DNA of 64,000 bases from the NCBI GenBank assembly GCA_900759445.1, contig CAAEVH010000040.1, positions 1 through 64,000 on the forward strand, read 5' to 3'. The position numbers and the translations under genes are program-made. The notes beneath the pieces are model-generated. The model was not told the DNA's origin and did no database searches. It saw only the letters and a list, made by a program, of their open reading frames with translations. Shown here one piece after another: positions 28,222-37,218 of the stretch (its first letter is position 1; each line of letters opens with the position of its first letter). The DNA is from an uncultured Raoultella sp. GTDB taxonomy: Bacteria > Pseudomonadota > Gammaproteobacteria > Enterobacterales > Enterobacteriaceae.

Positions 28222-29433
28222 ATGCTCACGACCATTATTTACCGTAGCCATCTACGTGAAGACGCCCCTCTCAAAGCGCTTGAGGATATGGTGACAGCCG
28301 CAAATATCAAAAACAGGCGATCAGATGTTACGGGGATCTTACTCTTTAACGGCCATCACTTTTTCCAACTGCTTGAAGGCCCAGAGGAGCAGGTAAAAGA
28401 GATCTATCGTTGTATTTGTAACGACCCCCGGCACCACAATATCGTTGAACTGATGTGTGATTACGCGCCTGCGAGAAGATTCGGAAATGTAGGGATGGAG
28501 TTATTTGATTTACAAAAACATGAACGGAATGACGTCCTGCAAGCTGTACTCAATAAGGGTACGTCCAAATTTCAGCTCACGTATGATGACAGAGCATTAC
28601 AGTTTTTCCGCACATTTGTCCTCGCCACGGAAAAATCGAGCTATTTTGAAATACCTGCGCCTGATTACTGGAGTTTTATAACCGACAATACCTGTACCAT
28701 CCTGGATGAAAGCACACTCCCGTCAGATACAGATTTCAGCTTTGCTTTTCAACCAATTATCGATCCTATGTCACAGCGCGTCATTGCGCTTGAAGCCCTT
28801 ATTCGCGGTAAAGACGGTGAAACGCCCGCAACGTATTTTGACAAATTCAAACCTGAAGATGTGTATACCGCGGATCTGCAGAGCAAAAAGACTGCATTTG
28901 CAATGGCAAGCGCACTGGGTCTTAATCACAAAATGCTGTCGGTTAATCTGTTACCCATGACCCTGGTAAACAGACCCGATGCAGTCAGCTTTCTTATAAA
29001 CGAAATCGCGGCGCATGGACTGGTGCCTGAACAAATCATTGTAGAGTTTACCGAAAGTGAAGTTATTTCGCGTTTTGATACGTTCGCGCAGGCCGTGAAG
29101 TCACTCAAGGCTGCGGGAATATGTGTGGCGATAGATCATTTCGGGGCAGGTTTTGCCGGGCTTCAGCTTTTGTCTCGCTTTCAACCGGACCGAATTAAGA
29201 TAAGCCGCGAACTCATCACTGATGTGCATAAAAGTGGACCACGGCAGGCCATCATTCAGGCCATAATCAAATGCTGCGCTTCACTGGAGATAATGATTTC
29301 TGCGGTCGGCGTCGAAAAACCTGAAGAGTGGATGTGGCTTGAATCCGCGGGTATTGAGATCTTCCAGGGTAACCTGTTTGCAAGAGCCTGCCTGAATGGT
29401 ACTCCGTCTGTCGCTTGGCCAGAGAAAAAATGA
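28222..29433 (+). CDS. bluF: Blue-light sensor BluF (BLUF domain plus degenerate EAL domain), anti-repressor of BluR
   Basis: Protein of 403 residues, the E. coli length. The BLUF domain (1-~95) keeps the flavin-contact residues Tyr7, Asn31 and Gln49. The EAL domain (~150-403) begins with RVIALEALIRGKD, so it has the literal EAL motif that E. coli BluF lost, and keeps VNLLPM and VEFTESE. But the catalytic DDFG is DHFG (AIDHFGAGF) and the RIKIS site lacks its Asp, so it is probably not an active c-di-GMP phosphodiesterase. In E. coli, light or low temperature lets BluF bind and remove the repressor BluR. Confidence 0.95.
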   Translation: MLTTIIYRSHLREDAPLKALEDMVTAANIKNRRSDVTGILLFNGHHFFQLLEGPEEQVKEIYRCICNDPRHHNIVELMCDYAPARRFGNVGMELFDLQKHERNDVLQAVLNKGTSKFQLTYDDRALQFFRTFVLATEKSSYFEIPAPDYWSFITDNTCTILDESTLPSDTDFSFAFQPIIDPMSQRVIALEALIRGKDGETPATYFDKFKPEDVYTADLQSKKTAFAMASALGLNHKMLSVNLLPMTLVNRPDAVSFLINEIAAHGLVPEQIIVEFTESEVISRFDTFAQAVKSLKAAGICVAIDHFGAGFAGLQLLSRFQPDRIKISRELITDVHKSGPRQAIIQAIIKCCASLEIMISAVGVEKPEEWMWLESAGIEIFQGNLFARACLNGTPSVAWPEKK

Positions 29434-29574
29434 TTTCTCAGCGTTATAATAATTAACGTATTGTTATTACACAATAATCCCGCCACCTCTTTTATGCTGA
29501 ACATAAAAATTCAGCATTTACTCCCTACGTGATAGTAAAGTAAATCTTAATTTTGCTAGAATCCTATGTATGTT

Positions 29575-29601
29575 TTGTACAATTTGATGCATGTTGTACA
29601 A
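29575..29601 (+). promoter_or_regulatory. Candidate BluR operator pair upstream of bluR
   Basis: Two identical palindromes TTGTACAA at 29575-29582 and 29594-29601, centres 19 bases apart, lie 54-80 bases before the bluR start. This is a distance that can span a MerR-family promoter spacer. The same motif occurs in the bluF/ycgZ gap, so autoregulation by BluR is likely. Confidence 0.55.
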
Positions 29602-29654
29602 AGTAGCAGGAACCGCATATCGGTGACGGAGAATCATGAGTGTCTGGGGGAATT

Positions 29655-30386
29655 ATGGCTTATTACAGCATTGGGGATGTCGCAGAACGTTGCGGGATAA
29701 ATCCTGTCACCCTTCGGGCATGGCAACGACGTTACGGTTTACTCAAACCTCAACGCAGCGAAGGTGGCCACCGACTCTTTGATGAAGAGGATATTCAACG
29801 TATTGAAGAAATAAAACGTTGGATTAGCAGTGGCACACCCGTTGGCAAAGTTAAAGCATTGCTGGAAACCAGTACTCGTGAAACTGACGACGACTGGAAT
29901 CAATTGCAAGAAGAGATGATGGGCATTCTTCGTATGGCGTATCCCCCGAAGCTGCGAGCCAAAATTATCGCACTCGGTCGCGCCTACCCCGTAGATGCGT
30001 TGATTGATCGCGTTTATCTTCCTGTGCGTCAGCGGTTGATACTTGACCATAATACATCCCGCATCATGAACAGTATGCTTGATGGCGCATTGATTGAATA
30101 TGTAGCAACCCTGCTGTCTGAAACGCGCCGCAAATCAGGGAAAGATGCCATCCTGATGGCTTGGGATGTTGAAGACCGAACCCGTTTATGGCTCGAAGCC
30201 TGGCGTTTATCGCAATCGGGCTGGCATATTGCCGTGCTTGCTGAACCCATTGAATCGCCAAGACCTGAACTTTTCCCCGGGCAAACGCTTTTTGTCTGGA
30301 CTGGTATTACGCCAACCCGCAGACAAAATGAACTTCTACAACACTGGAACGAACAAGGTTATAAAGTCATTTTTCACAGCCCGTAA
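29655..30386 (+). CDS. bluR: MerR-family repressor BluR
   Basis: Protein of 243 residues with a MerR helix-turn-helix almost identical to E. coli BluR ([37 protein letters not shown]) and a C-terminal helical ligand domain. It represses ycgZ-ymgA-ariR-ymgC and is released by BluF in blue light. The ATG at 29655 has GGGGG 5 bases upstream; the five extra codons before it (from 29640) are not supported. Confidence 0.95.
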   Translation: MAYYSIGDVAERCGINPVTLRAWQRRYGLLKPQRSEGGHRLFDEEDIQRIEEIKRWISSGTPVGKVKALLETSTRETDDDWNQLQEEMMGILRMAYPPKLRAKIIALGRAYPVDALIDRVYLPVRQRLILDHNTSRIMNSMLDGALIEYVATLLSETRRKSGKDAILMAWDVEDRTRLWLEAWRLSQSGWHIAVLAEPIESPRPELFPGQTLFVWTGITPTRRQNELLQHWNEQGYKVIFHSP

Positions 30387-30706
30387 CCAACATGTATCGC
30401 AGTAATGAGCTGAGTGAGATAAATCTTACTAATTCTCATTTTTTGGGTGGTTATTTTGAATGCCATCCAATGAATCTGTGTTCACCACCAGCCTGACTTA
30501 ATACCCGCAGTAGCATAAAAACAAAACAATATACTCACCCGTGGGTATTATTTTTTTGCAAACGACATCACCTTTTTCCTAAGTAAAATTTATTAGATCA
30601 ACTGGCGCACGCCTAATACTTATTCTAGGGTTAAACCATGTCTTCTTGTACCACATTATTGTTTTTCTAAAGTAATAAATGTGGTTATTTGAAAAAGGTA
30701 AAGGAT
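30387..30706. other. Gap between bluR and the pilus operon
   Basis: About 320 AT-rich bases with no gene frame. The right part must hold the promoter of the pilus operon. I see no exact operator of a known regulator. The runs ATTATTTTTTTGC (near 30547) and TTTTTCC (near 30574) may act as terminator remnants. Confidence 0.4.
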
Positions 30707-31237
30707 ATGGCTCTAGTCTTAGACAAACGCTTAATTCTTTGTTGCTGCGCCTTTTCCATTATTCCCGTGGCAAATGCAGCAACCGTTAACGGAACATTTC
30801 AGGTACTGATGACGATTCAAAAGGCCTGTACCGTGACTGCCGGTTCGGCTTCAAATATCACGCTTGGGCCGGTGAATACCACGGCAACAAATACCAATGC
30901 AAGCAACACGATTTCGATTAATTGTTCTAAAACCACGCCCTATTTTATCGGTCTGGCGCCGTCGGCCGCCAATGGGGGGACGACGACGGGCTCAGGCGCC
31001 ATGTCCTCCGTGGCTAACGCAGCCACCAATACCGATAAAGTGCCCTACCAGCTAAATCGAACATCAGCAACAGGCCCGGTGTGGGGGAACACCGCCACCG
31101 ACACCGCGCCTGGAAACGGCGTAGCGGCGACGGGGACCGGGCTGGTGCAAACGTTTACGGTTTATGCCACCGCACCGAGCGCCAACTTCACTCCTGACGA
31201 CTATGCCGACACGGTAACGGTTAACGTTAACTACTAA
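30707..31237 (+). CDS. Pilus major subunit, spore coat U (SCPU) domain, Csu-like archaic chaperone-usher family
   Basis: Protein of 176 residues. The signal peptide (LILCCCAFSIIPVANA, cut before ATVNG) is followed by one SCPU domain with the typical start FQVLMTIQKACTVTAGSASNI and end TFTVYATAPSANFTPDDYADTVTVNVNY. The final beta strand pairs with the chaperone and then with the next subunit. The ATG at 30707 gives a clean signal peptide and has AAGG 8 bases upstream; a TTG at 30689 is an alternative. First gene of a four-gene operon. Confidence 0.85.
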   Translation: MALVLDKRLILCCCAFSIIPVANAATVNGTFQVLMTIQKACTVTAGSASNITLGPVNTTATNTNASNTISINCSKTTPYFIGLAPSAANGGTTTGSGAMSSVANAATNTDKVPYQLNRTSATGPVWGNTATDTAPGNGVAATGTGLVQTFTVYATAPSANFTPDDYADTVTVNVNY

Positions 31238-31251
31238 CTTCAGGAAGCCAC

Positions 31252-31974
31252 ATGAGAGTAAAACTGCCTGTTCAGCAGTGTGCCTGCGCATGCCTGTTAG
31301 GGATGGTTGCGAGCCTCAACCCTGCTGCCGCCAGCGGGCTGCAAATCGCCCCGGTCACGTTAACTTTGCTCGCGACGCAAAATGCCGATGGTATCTGGCT
31401 TAGTAATGCGGGTGAAAACGCGCTCAATGCCCAGGTTCGGGTTTTTCGCTGGAGCCAGAGCGCTTACGGCGACAAACTTTCCCCCTCTCAGGGGCTGGTC
31501 ATTAGCCCGCCGATGCTGGCATTAGCCCCCGGAGAACGTCAGTTGATTCGCGTTATTCGGACCGGCCCACCTTCGGCACATGCTGAAGACGCTTATCGGT
31601 TATCGATAGATGAGTTACCGCCTGCAAAAGTAGAAAAAAATAAGCTTCAGTTTGTGCTGCATTATTCCGTCCCCGTTTTCATTCAACCAACATCAGCGGC
31701 GCAAACGCAGGCAAAATTGCAATGGAAATTACAACAGCTTGATGGCAAAAAATTTATTGAAGTGAGTAACCAGGGAAATGGGCATGCACAATTATCTGCT
31801 GCAACATTTATAAGCCCTGACGGTGCTAAAAAAGTTATTACGCCCGGACTGTTAGGCTACGTTTTACCCGGCTCAACGATGCGCTGGATAGTCTCTCCGT
31901 CGGCCAGTAATACTCATGATGGCGGGAAAGTTGAAGTCACAATCAATGGCCAAAAAACAGTACAAGATCTGTAA
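31252..31974 (+). CDS. Periplasmic pilus chaperone (CsuC-like)
   Basis: Protein of 240 residues with a signal peptide and the PapD-like fold: LQIAPVTLTL as the first strand, ALAPGERQLIRVIR as the conserved strand that carries the subunit-anchoring Arg, and YRLSIDELPP. It folds subunits by donor-strand complementation in the periplasm. The long sequence before the G strand is typical of the archaic family. Its 3' end overlaps the usher gene by 29 bases. Confidence 0.88.
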   Translation: MRVKLPVQQCACACLLGMVASLNPAAASGLQIAPVTLTLLATQNADGIWLSNAGENALNAQVRVFRWSQSAYGDKLSPSQGLVISPPMLALAPGERQLIRVIRTGPPSAHAEDAYRLSIDELPPAKVEKNKLQFVLHYSVPVFIQPTSAAQTQAKLQWKLQQLDGKKFIEVSNQGNGHAQLSAATFISPDGAKKVITPGLLGYVLPGSTMRWIVSPSASNTHDGGKVEVTINGQKTVQDL

Positions 31975-34315
31975 CAGATCCTGGCTTCTGGTGAAATATT
32001 GCTTTCTCAATGGAGTATTAATATCGGGAATGGTTTGCGCACAAACGCTGAATAATAACCAGAACGAAGATGGTGTTATTAATGGCGCAGCGCAGCTCGT
32101 GGGGGTCAATTTGTATCTCGACGTCACCTTAAATGGGAATCCCGTTGGGCTGGTGCATTTGGGTTACGATAATGGAAAGCTCTATGCTGGGGCAGATACC
32201 CTGCGAAAAATGGGCTTTCGCTTTGCGCCTGATGCCACTCACGCCGTCTGCCTGAACGATATCCCCGAGCTAACCATTGACTATAACGTTCAGTTGCAAA
32301 CGCTTTCGCTTACTGCGCCACTCAGTTCACTCGATCTTGCGACCACGCAGCTTAACTCCCCCGTAGAGACCGCGCCGACGGCGACAACATCACGCGGAGC
32401 GCTGCTCAATTACGATATCTATACCCAACAGGGGGATGAAAGCGCAATAAATACCTTCAGCGAACTCCGCGCTTTCAATGCTGCAGGCGTGCTCAGCACC
32501 ACCCAGTTGACGCAGTATTCCACCGAGGAAAATGCGGATAACAGCGTTGAGCGACTCGATACCAGCTGGCGTACGTCATTTCCCGAAACGATGCTGGCGG
32601 TAACCGTTGGCGATACCCTGACCAGTTCACTTATCTGGTCCCGGCCGACGCGTATCGGCGGCATTCAGATAGGAACCGATTTTGGTTTGCGGCCCTATAT
32701 GCCAACCACCCCGCTCCCTGCATATCTTGGCTCCGCGACGTTGCCGTCAAACGTTGAGCTGTACGTCGACGGCGTCAGGTACTACAACGGAGAAGTCCCC
32801 GCGGGTAGCTTTCAGATCAACACAATGCCGAACATCAGTGGCGCGGGAACGGGTCAGGTGATGATGACGGATGCGCTGGGCAGAACGAGCGTACAAAATT
32901 TTTCGTTCTACAACGATCAGCAACTGCTGCGGGAAGGATTAACTGCCTGGTCTGCAGAACTGGGTACGGTACGCGAAAACTATGGTTACTCCTCTTTTGA
33001 TTATGCCAGCGCACCGGTACTGAGCGGTACATGGCGTCGTGGGTTTAGCAATACGTTCACCGCCGGGACTCACGCTGAAACCAGCGATGGACTGATTAAC
33101 GCGGGCTTCAGTAACGACTGGATCCCAGGTACCCGCAGCGGCACGTTTTCGACCTCAATTGCCGCAAGTACCGACGCAGGAAAGAACGGTTTTCTGTACA
33201 GTTTTGGTTACCGTTGGTCCGGCGAACGGTTTAATTTCAGTACCAGTACGACGGCCACTTCCGGCGATTATCGTGATGTCGCCACCCATTATGGCGAGCC
33301 GCCACCGACGCTTAACAGCAATACGGTCATTGGCTATTCGCTGGAAGCTGCCGGTAATGTCAGCCTGAGTTACCTGCAGTTTCGTTATCCGCACGAAAAT
33401 GCGGTGCGCTACGCCAACGCCAGCTGGTTCAAATCGATTACCGACAACATTTCACTGAATGCCGGATTCAACCAAAACATCGACGATAACCGCGATCGCA
33501 GTCTCTATCTGATGGTGACAATGACCACTGATAACAATCTCAGTGCCAGCAGCACCCTACAACGTACCAATGATGAGACCGGCTACCAGCTCAACGCCAG
33601 CCTGACGCCTCCTGCCGACGGCGGTTGGGGCTGGAATCTGGCCGCCAGTCAGCAGGCTTCCCGGCAAAGCGGTCAGGGAGAAGTGGGATATCTGGGTCGT
33701 TATGGTAAAGCTTACGCGGGATTCAGCCGTTTACCGGATAACCATTACGGCTACGCAGGCGCCACCGGATCGCTTGTTACCATGGGAGGCGGCCTGTTTG
33801 CAGCACGTGAAATCAACAATGGCTTTGCCGTCGTATCAACTGACGGCGTTCCTGACGTCCCGATTAAATTACAAAATAACCTGATTGGTCGCAGCGACGA
33901 CCAGGGGCTATTGCTGGTCACGCCGCTGAACAGTTATCAAAAAAACCTGATCAGTATTGACCCTATGGATCTCCCCGCCAATATGCGGATCGCACGCGTT
34001 GAGACGAATGCAACGCCTGCCGATCGTTCCGGTACATTGGTTAGCTTTGGCATCACCCCGGTACGCGCTGCGCAGGTCATCCTCGTCGACAATCAGGGTA
34101 AACCCATTCCCGAAGGCAGCATGGCATACGCCATCAGCGGAGCAGGACAATCGTCTGTCGTTGGTTTTGATGGGATGACCTGGTTCGACACGCTGGAACA
34201 GCACAACGCGCTGCGCGTTGAGACAGACACCGGCAGTTGTCGCGTGCAATTTGACTATCCCGCTTCCGCAAAGGGGATTGTGCAAATAGGTCCACTGGTT
34301 TGCCGGCCATACTGA
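31946..34315 (+). CDS. Outer-membrane pilus usher (CsuD-like)
   Basis: Protein of 789 residues with the usher layout: N-terminal periplasmic domain (GVNLYLDVTLNGNPVGLV ... YAGADTLRKMGFRF), a large beta-barrel with plug, and C-terminal domains (GRSDDQGLLLVTPLNSYQKN; GSMAYAISGAG). It secretes and assembles the subunits. The ATG at 31946 begins MAKKQYKICN and leads into a signal-like helix (LVKYCFLNGVLISGMVCA). The overlap with the chaperone gene indicates translational coupling. Confidence 0.88.
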   Translation: MAKKQYKICNRSWLLVKYCFLNGVLISGMVCAQTLNNNQNEDGVINGAAQLVGVNLYLDVTLNGNPVGLVHLGYDNGKLYAGADTLRKMGFRFAPDATHAVCLNDIPELTIDYNVQLQTLSLTAPLSSLDLATTQLNSPVETAPTATTSRGALLNYDIYTQQGDESAINTFSELRAFNAAGVLSTTQLTQYSTEENADNSVERLDTSWRTSFPETMLAVTVGDTLTSSLIWSRPTRIGGIQIGTDFGLRPYMPTTPLPAYLGSATLPSNVELYVDGVRYYNGEVPAGSFQINTMPNISGAGTGQVMMTDALGRTSVQNFSFYNDQQLLREGLTAWSAELGTVRENYGYSSFDYASAPVLSGTWRRGFSNTFTAGTHAETSDGLINAGFSNDWIPGTRSGTFSTSIAASTDAGKNGFLYSFGYRWSGERFNFSTSTTATSGDYRDVATHYGEPPPTLNSNTVIGYSLEAAGNVSLSYLQFRYPHENAVRYANASWFKSITDNISLNAGFNQNIDDNRDRSLYLMVTMTTDNNLSASSTLQRTNDETGYQLNASLTPPADGGWGWNLAASQQASRQSGQGEVGYLGRYGKAYAGFSRLPDNHYGYAGATGSLVTMGGGLFAAREINNGFAVVSTDGVPDVPIKLQNNLIGRSDDQGLLLVTPLNSYQKNLISIDPMDLPANMRIARVETNATPADRSGTLVSFGITPVRAAQVILVDNQGKPIPEGSMAYAISGAGQSSVVGFDGMTWFDTLEQHNALRVETDTGSCRVQFDYPASAKGIVQIGPLVCRPY

Positions 34316-34328
34316 CAGGAGTGCGCAC

Positions 34329-35297
34329 ATGAGGTTAAGGCATCTGTTACTCATCGCAGCCGTACTCTTTTGTCCGGCGATTAGCCATGCCGTAACCTGT
34401 TCGGTGAGCAATGTACAACCCATAAATTTGGGCTCAGTCAATCCGCTGTCTGCGACAGGCGCAACGTCATCAATGACGTTCAACTACACCTGCACCAAAG
34501 AGCTTGGCGACGCGCTGGCAGGGATCAACCTCTGTTTTAATATTGGCGCCTCAGCCGTCAGTGGCCAGGTGACACCCCGAAATATGTCATTAAACGGAAC
34601 ACCTGCCAGAACGCTGGCATACCAGCTTTACCAGGATGCCGGACACACCAAAGTCTGGGGGAGTCAGTATCAGTCGGGAACAACTTTTCCAATGGTACAG
34701 CTTAACCTGCTGAACCTGACGCCAGTGACGGGCTCACTCACGGTATCAGCGCAGATTGTCACGCCACAAACCTCAGCGGTCCCCGGAAGCTATCAGGATA
34801 GTTATACGGCGGCGACAGCCCTTGTCACCCTCAATCCTGGATTGCTTTTCCCGCCGACCACCTGTGGCGATACCGTTGCCGCCAGGCTTCCCTTCACCGT
34901 ATCGGCGACGGTCAGCAAACAGTGCAATATCACCTCTGCAACCAATATTAGCTTTGCGCCCGCCGGGGCGACCGGGCGTAACCTAACGGCTTCGAATACC
35001 GTGGGCGTAGCATGTTCCAATAACACGCCTTACACCATCGGACTTCAGCCCTCTAACGGCAATACGGCAGGCAGCGGCGTGATGGCCGGCACGGGGTCAA
35101 ATACGGACAAGGTCCCCTACCAACTTAGCTCGACGCCTGGGCCGTCCGGTACGGTTTGGGGCAATTCATCGCTCAATACCGTCGCGGGCAACGGTACGGG
35201 AACCACCACCACCTACCCGGTTTACGCCACCGTTCCCAGCGCGAACTACACGCCTGACAACTATGCTGATACCGTTACCATCGCCGTGACCTACTGA
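34329..35297 (+). CDS. Pilus tip adhesin, two SCPU domains (CsuE-like)
   Basis: Protein of 322 residues: signal peptide (LLLIAAVLFCPAISHA, cut before VTCS), a first SCPU-like domain (about 20-170) and a second, typical SCPU domain (about 185-322) ending YATVPSANYTPDNYADTVTIAVTY, nearly the same as the end of the major subunit. A two-domain subunit at the end of an archaic chaperone-usher operon is the tip adhesin in the Csu system. AGGAG is 7 bases before the ATG. Confidence 0.85.
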   Translation: MRLRHLLLIAAVLFCPAISHAVTCSVSNVQPINLGSVNPLSATGATSSMTFNYTCTKELGDALAGINLCFNIGASAVSGQVTPRNMSLNGTPARTLAYQLYQDAGHTKVWGSQYQSGTTFPMVQLNLLNLTPVTGSLTVSAQIVTPQTSAVPGSYQDSYTAATALVTLNPGLLFPPTTCGDTVAARLPFTVSATVSKQCNITSATNISFAPAGATGRNLTASNTVGVACSNNTPYTIGLQPSNGNTAGSGVMAGTGSNTDKVPYQLSSTPGPSGTVWGNSSLNTVAGNGTGTTTTYPVYATVPSANYTPDNYADTVTIAVTY

Positions 35298-35618
35298 CCC
35301 CAGCTTAATCGCAATAAAGCAAATACATTTTATTATCATATTATTTACTTTTAGAGGTGCGTCATAAATCTGACAAATTGCGATTTTTATAAATCATGCA
35401 TATTAAATTACCCAGCCAGCAAAATTACCGAAATATCAGCACAATCAGAGAATAACTATTCACCTCTCGGCCAAAGCCCACACGCTTCATGCCGATAAAC
35501 CGTGTTAGCCGGACAGGCCATTCTATGAAATAAATGTTAAATTTAGGTTCATATGGTGTGATTCACTGTATACCACGGCCAAATTAAGAACATATTACTT
35601 TTATAACTAAGGTTTATC
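35298..35618. other. Gap between pilus operon and glutamate dehydrogenase
   Basis: About 320 AT-rich bases without a gene. It should contain the promoter of the dehydrogenase. A GCCGATAA sequence at 35491-35498 looks like a sigma-28 -10 element, but the matching -35 (CAAAG at 35472-35476) is poor. Confidence 0.35.
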
Positions 35619-36893
35619 ATGGATAAGTTATCTTACGCTTCAGATAGCAGCACATCTGCCTGGAATACCTACCTGCAACAAATCGAGCGTGTGGCCCCTT
35701 ACCTGGGCGAACTTTCCCATTGGGTGGATACCCTGCGCCACCCAAAACGCGCGCTGATTGTCGATATCCCGGTGCAGATGGATGACGGTACTATCCGTCA
35801 TTTTGAAGGGTATCGCGTGCAACATAACCTCTCCCGCGGGCCGGGCAAAGGCGGTGTGCGTTATCATCCTGATGTTGATCTTAATGAAGTGATGGCCCTG
35901 TCCGCATGGATGACCATCAAATGCGCAGCGTTGAACCTGCCGTACGGCGGTGCGAAAGGTGGCGTGCGCGTCGATCCGTTCTCGCTTTCCGAAGGTGAAC
36001 TGGAGCGTTTAACCCGCCGTTATACCAGCGAAATCGGCATTATCATCGGGCCGCAGAAAGATATTCCTGCGCCGGATGTGGGGACTAACGGAAAGGTAAT
36101 GGCCTGGATGATGGATACCTACTCCATGAACCACGGCACCACCGTGACCAGCGTGGTCACCGGTAAACCTATTCACCTCGGCGGCTCGTTAGGCCGTGAT
36201 AAAGCCACCGGTCGTGGTGTTTTCGTCAGCGGTCTGGAAGTGGCGCGTCGTGCCAACATCGACGTTGAAGGCGCTCGCGTAGCGGTGCAAGGTTTTGGTA
36301 ACGTCGGCAGCGAAGCCGCCCGCCTGTTCGCGGCAGCAGGAGCACGCGTGGTCGCGATTCAGGATCACACCGCAACGCTGTTTAACTCAACGGGTATCGA
36401 CATGGCCGCGTTGTCTGCCTGGCAACTGGAGCACAAACAGATTGCCGGTTTCCCGGGCGCTGAAACCATTGCCAGCGAAGCCTTCTGGAGCCTGGAGATG
36501 GATATTCTGATCCCGGCCGCGCTCGAAGGCCAGATCACCCGTCACCGCGCGGAAACGCTGACCTGTAAACTGGTACTCGAAGGCGCTAACGGCCCAACCT
36601 ATCCGGATGCCGACGACGTTCTGGCAAGCCGCGGTATCGTGGTTGTCCCAGACGTTGTTTGTAACGCCGGCGGCGTAACCGTCAGCTACTTCGAATGGGT
36701 TCAGGACATGGCTAGCTTCTTCTGGAGCGAAGAAGAGATTAACAATCGCATGGACAAAATCATGACCGATGCGATGGTACACGTGTGGGAAAAAGCGGCA
36801 GAGAAATCCTGCTCACTGCGTACGGCAGCCTACATTGTTGCCTGCGAACGCATTCTGCTGGCACGTAAAGATCGCGGAATTTATCCGGGCTAA
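35619..36893 (+). CDS. Glutamate dehydrogenase (catabolic, small hexameric type)
   Basis: Protein of 424 residues, typical of NAD-linked GdhA/RocG-type enzymes. The substrate site has [12 protein letters not shown] and [13 protein letters not shown] with the catalytic Lys, the Asp of [10 protein letters not shown], and the nucleotide fold begins [17 protein letters not shown]. It oxidises glutamate to 2-oxoglutarate and ammonia. It is shorter than, and distinct from, the biosynthetic NADPH GdhA (~447 residues) of E. coli. A homologous gene lies beside treA in Salmonella. It stands alone with its own terminator. Confidence 0.9.
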   Translation: MDKLSYASDSSTSAWNTYLQQIERVAPYLGELSHWVDTLRHPKRALIVDIPVQMDDGTIRHFEGYRVQHNLSRGPGKGGVRYHPDVDLNEVMALSAWMTIKCAALNLPYGGAKGGVRVDPFSLSEGELERLTRRYTSEIGIIIGPQKDIPAPDVGTNGKVMAWMMDTYSMNHGTTVTSVVTGKPIHLGGSLGRDKATGRGVFVSGLEVARRANIDVEGARVAVQGFGNVGSEAARLFAAAGARVVAIQDHTATLFNSTGIDMAALSAWQLEHKQIAGFPGAETIASEAFWSLEMDILIPAALEGQITRHRAETLTCKLVLEGANGPTYPDADDVLASRGIVVVPDVVCNAGGVTVSYFEWVQDMASFFWSEEEINNRMDKIMTDAMVHVWEKAAEKSCSLRTAAYIVACERILLARKDRGIYPG

Positions 36894-36915
36894 CGCCGAA
36901 ATCGACCTTGCCTAC

Positions 36916-36945
36916 AAACCACCTGCTCTGCAGGTGGTTTGTTTT
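36916..36945 (+). terminator. Intrinsic terminator after the glutamate dehydrogenase gene
   Basis: A 10-bp stem (AAACCACCTG / CAGGTGGTTT) with a 5-base loop, followed by GTTTT. Confidence 0.85.
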
Positions 36946-37021
36946 CCATAAACACCCGTGAATCAGCTTCCCGGCCAAATACGGCCCAACATCTCATTTT
37001 CGCTGTTTTATGCACCATGAC

Positions 37022-37067
37022 GTTCCAATACGGAACATTATTATGTTGCTACGTTTCGTATTGAAAC
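37022..37067. promoter_or_regulatory. Pair of related inverted repeats upstream of dhaK
   Basis: GTTCC-AATAC-GGAAC at 37022-37036 and GTTTC-GTATT-GAAAC at 37053-37067. The second is close to the reverse complement of the first, and their centres are 31 bases (about three helix turns) apart. This looks like a two-site operator. No regulator gene lies beside dhaK here, so the protein that binds is unknown. The rest of 36946-37218 shows no gene. Confidence 0.55.
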
Positions 37068-37218
37068 GCCCATTACAGCAATTTTCTTTTGCCAACCCGT
37101 GTGCAAAATTACCTTATCGGCAGCGAGCAGTCGCCGTGGCGTTGTATAACCCGATACCCTACATCAGATGCCTGCCCGAATCTGGCAGCCATCCAGGACT
37201 GTCTGCGGAGCATAAATA

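Noticed and set aside
35472..35498. Sigma-28-like promoter before glutamate dehydrogenase
   Set aside because: The -10 GCCGATAA is exact but the -35 matches poorly and the gene has no known flagellar link.
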